Both the position numbers and the translations under genes were made by a program. From a bacterium (GTDB lineage Bacteria; Hydrothermota; UBA3073; JACQXS01; JAUWAR01), in the NCBI GenBank assembly GCA_030601965.1, contig JAUWAR010000026.1, positions 1-13,053 on the forward strand: a stretch of 13,053 nt of DNA. The letters run 5' to 3'. This document shows positions 12,101 to 13,053 of the stretch, in pieces. The notes beneath the pieces are model-generated. The model made no database searches. It had not been told where the DNA came from and worked only from the letters and a program-made list of their open reading frames with translations. Position 1 is the stretch's first letter. Every line of letters starts with the position of its first letter.

Positions 12101-12506
12101 ACTTCAAAGAAAGAAGTCTCTTTATTCTCTTTGGCGGTCTAATTATAAAAACAACAAGGGTAAAAACAGCAAGAGTTGCTGTAGGAATTATTATCATTAC
12201 AGGATTTATATCAGGATAGACTAATTTCTCTATATAGTAAACTATGAACGAACCAGGGTAAGTCAATTCGGGGTTGTATCTTGCTCTTAAGGTATTTTCC
12301 ATTATCGTCAAAGGACAATATTGTCTCAAGACTGCCAAAAGTCCAATATAGACTATACCAAAAAGATGCAAAGTTCTAAATAGCCATCTATCAAGGAACT
12401 TAGGGTTTAAAAAACTTTTTAAAGTAAGGAAAAATCCTAAAAATATAAAGAGTATCACTAAAAAATGTGTAATCACAATTATATCTGCAAGAATTTTATA
12501 GACCAT
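12087..12506 (-). CDS. DUF2784 family membrane protein
   Basis: This is a 139-residue inner-membrane protein matching the DUF2784 pattern as I know it. The N-terminal helix is YKILADIIVITHFLVILFIF, and a second helix leads to the diagnostic stretch CPLTIMENTLRARYNP followed by a Gly-Ser-Phe-Ile segment and YPDINP before the last helix. Family members usually read CPLTPLENxLR at this place. About four membrane helices are predicted, with a basic tail (PPKRIKRLLSLKYEIE). The function of DUF2784 is unknown. It overlaps the next small membrane protein gene by 14 nt and starts 17 nt after the stop of the upstream partial gene, so the three are probably one transcript. The ATG at 12506 has no clear ribosome binding site. 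Confidence 0.75.
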   Translation of the reverse strand: MVYKILADIIVITHFLVILFIFLGFFLTLKSFLNPKFLDRWLFRTLHLFGIVYIGLLAVLRQYCPLTIMENTLRARYNPELTYPGSFIVYYIEKLVYPDINPVMIIIPTATLAVFTLVVFIIRPPKRIKRLLSLKYEIE

Positions 12507-12523
12507 TTTTATGAATTAGTTGA

Positions 12524-13053
12524 TTATTCTTGTAAAAGGCTATCTGGTGATTCTTCTGGATAGTAACGATGAAGGTCAAATGCCTCAATGCTTGCCTTTA
12601 TAAATGCCCGCACTCCCTGTGTAGCAAAGTTCTTCACTTTATGGAAAAGATAATCCTGCTCCTGTCTTTTTATCTCTGTTTCAGGAAAAACAGAGGTGTA
12701 TATTTCTATAAGCCTTTCAAATATCTCTTTGAAATCAGAAAGATTTAACTTCAAAAGATAGGTATGTATTCCTTTATCTCCAATTGTATCAAGGATATTC
12801 TGATATACCGATAGGACTGTAGGAGTAAAAGCCAGAACAAGGAAAATATTAGAGGGATTTTTGTATAGATATGGAGTCATACAGGTTCTAACTCCTCTGT
12901 GAATAAGTATATGATTACCTGTATCTTCTACATACGCATTCAACCATTCATCTTTTCTGATTTGTTGAGAAGAAAGTGTTGTTGGTATTTCTCCAAGTGC
13001 TGTGAGAGCAAGACCTTTAAAGAAATTCACTCCTCTATCAAGACTTACAGTTC
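12524..13053 (-). CDS. Unidentified protein, C-terminal part (possibly an AAA/P-loop ATPase)
   Basis: The frame is open to the right edge, so this is probably the end of a longer gene. A GTG at 13030 could start it, but its AGAGGA would touch the GTG with no spacing, which makes that start unlikely. About 176 residues are visible. I do not recognise the family firmly. The order NIFLVLAFTPTVLSVYQNIL (a sensor-1-like strand), then LLKLNLSDFKEIFERLIEIYTSVFP, then FATQGVRAFIKASIEAFDLHRYYPE resembles the C-terminal half of AAA-type ATPases. It is reminiscent of DUF2791/BrxD-like proteins, which end with a leucine-rich lid and an arginine-containing helix. No Walker motif lies within the window. 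The two membrane protein genes follow directly on the same strand. The ATPase idea is inference only. Confidence 0.6.
   Translation of the reverse strand, partial: TVSLDRGVNFFKGLALTALGEIPTTLSSQQIRKDEWLNAYVEDTGNHILIHRGVRTCMTPYLYKNPSNIFLVLAFTPTVLSVYQNILDTIGDKGIHTYLLKLNLSDFKEIFERLIEIYTSVFPETEIKRQEQDYLFHKVKNFATQGVRAFIKASIEAFDLHRYYPEESPDSLLQE

Overview
The window comes from an AT-rich, Gram-negative, probably anaerobic bacterium of an uncultured lineage. The Gram-negative call rests on a LolCD-type lipoprotein exporter, a class A PBP and a PorV/PorQ-like outer-membrane barrel. Energy metabolism is represented by an Rnf subunit and pyruvate phosphate dikinase. The AT-rich genes, dispersed palindromic repeats and heptamer arrays resemble genomes of candidate phyla such as WOR-3 or Omnitrophota, but the phylum cannot be fixed from this sequence. 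Most of the window is ordinary core genes. What stands out is the repeat DNA between them and one gene of foreign base composition.

Layout. Positions 1-2591 (minus strand) hold rnfD, then a lolC/lolE-type permease, then lolD, which runs off the left edge. A 69-bp folded repeat separates rnfD from the permease. Positions 2592-2791 are a divergent promoter region with two palindromes. Positions 2792-5431 (plus strand) hold ppdK, with a strong ribosome binding site, a TTG start and a weak hairpin terminator behind it. Positions 5565-5648 are tRNA-Leu(UAA). Its 3' end touches the stop codon of a convergent class A PBP gene (5649-7664, minus). Positions 7665-7822 are almost all palindromic repeat. 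Upstream on the minus strand lie accA (7823-8782), a PorV/PorQ-like gene (8825-9787) and moxR (9856-10836). Beyond these are a GC-rich monoacylglycerol-lipase-like gene (10883-11752), a small four-helix membrane protein, a DUF2784 membrane protein, and the C-terminal part of an unrecognised, possibly ATPase-like protein open at the right edge. No gene-free stretch exceeds 300 bp.

How the genes fit together. LolC/LolD, PBP1A, AccA and the PorV-like protein all serve envelope building: lipoprotein export, peptidoglycan, fatty acid synthesis and an outer-membrane barrel. PpdK and RnfD serve PPi/PEP and ferredoxin/NAD energy metabolism. Promoters with a TTGACA -35 box, usually inside CTTGACA, can be read in front of ppdK, rnfD, moxR and the tRNA. 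Many minus-strand genes lack a visible Shine-Dalgarno sequence.

No new multi-gene system is convincingly present. The best leads are: (a) compact folded repeats whose ends supply the stop codons of rnfD and accA; (b) 7-bp tandem repeats at gene starts, one of which encodes the signal-peptide core of the PorV-like protein; (c) the transferred lipase gene; and (d) the truncated protein at the right edge.
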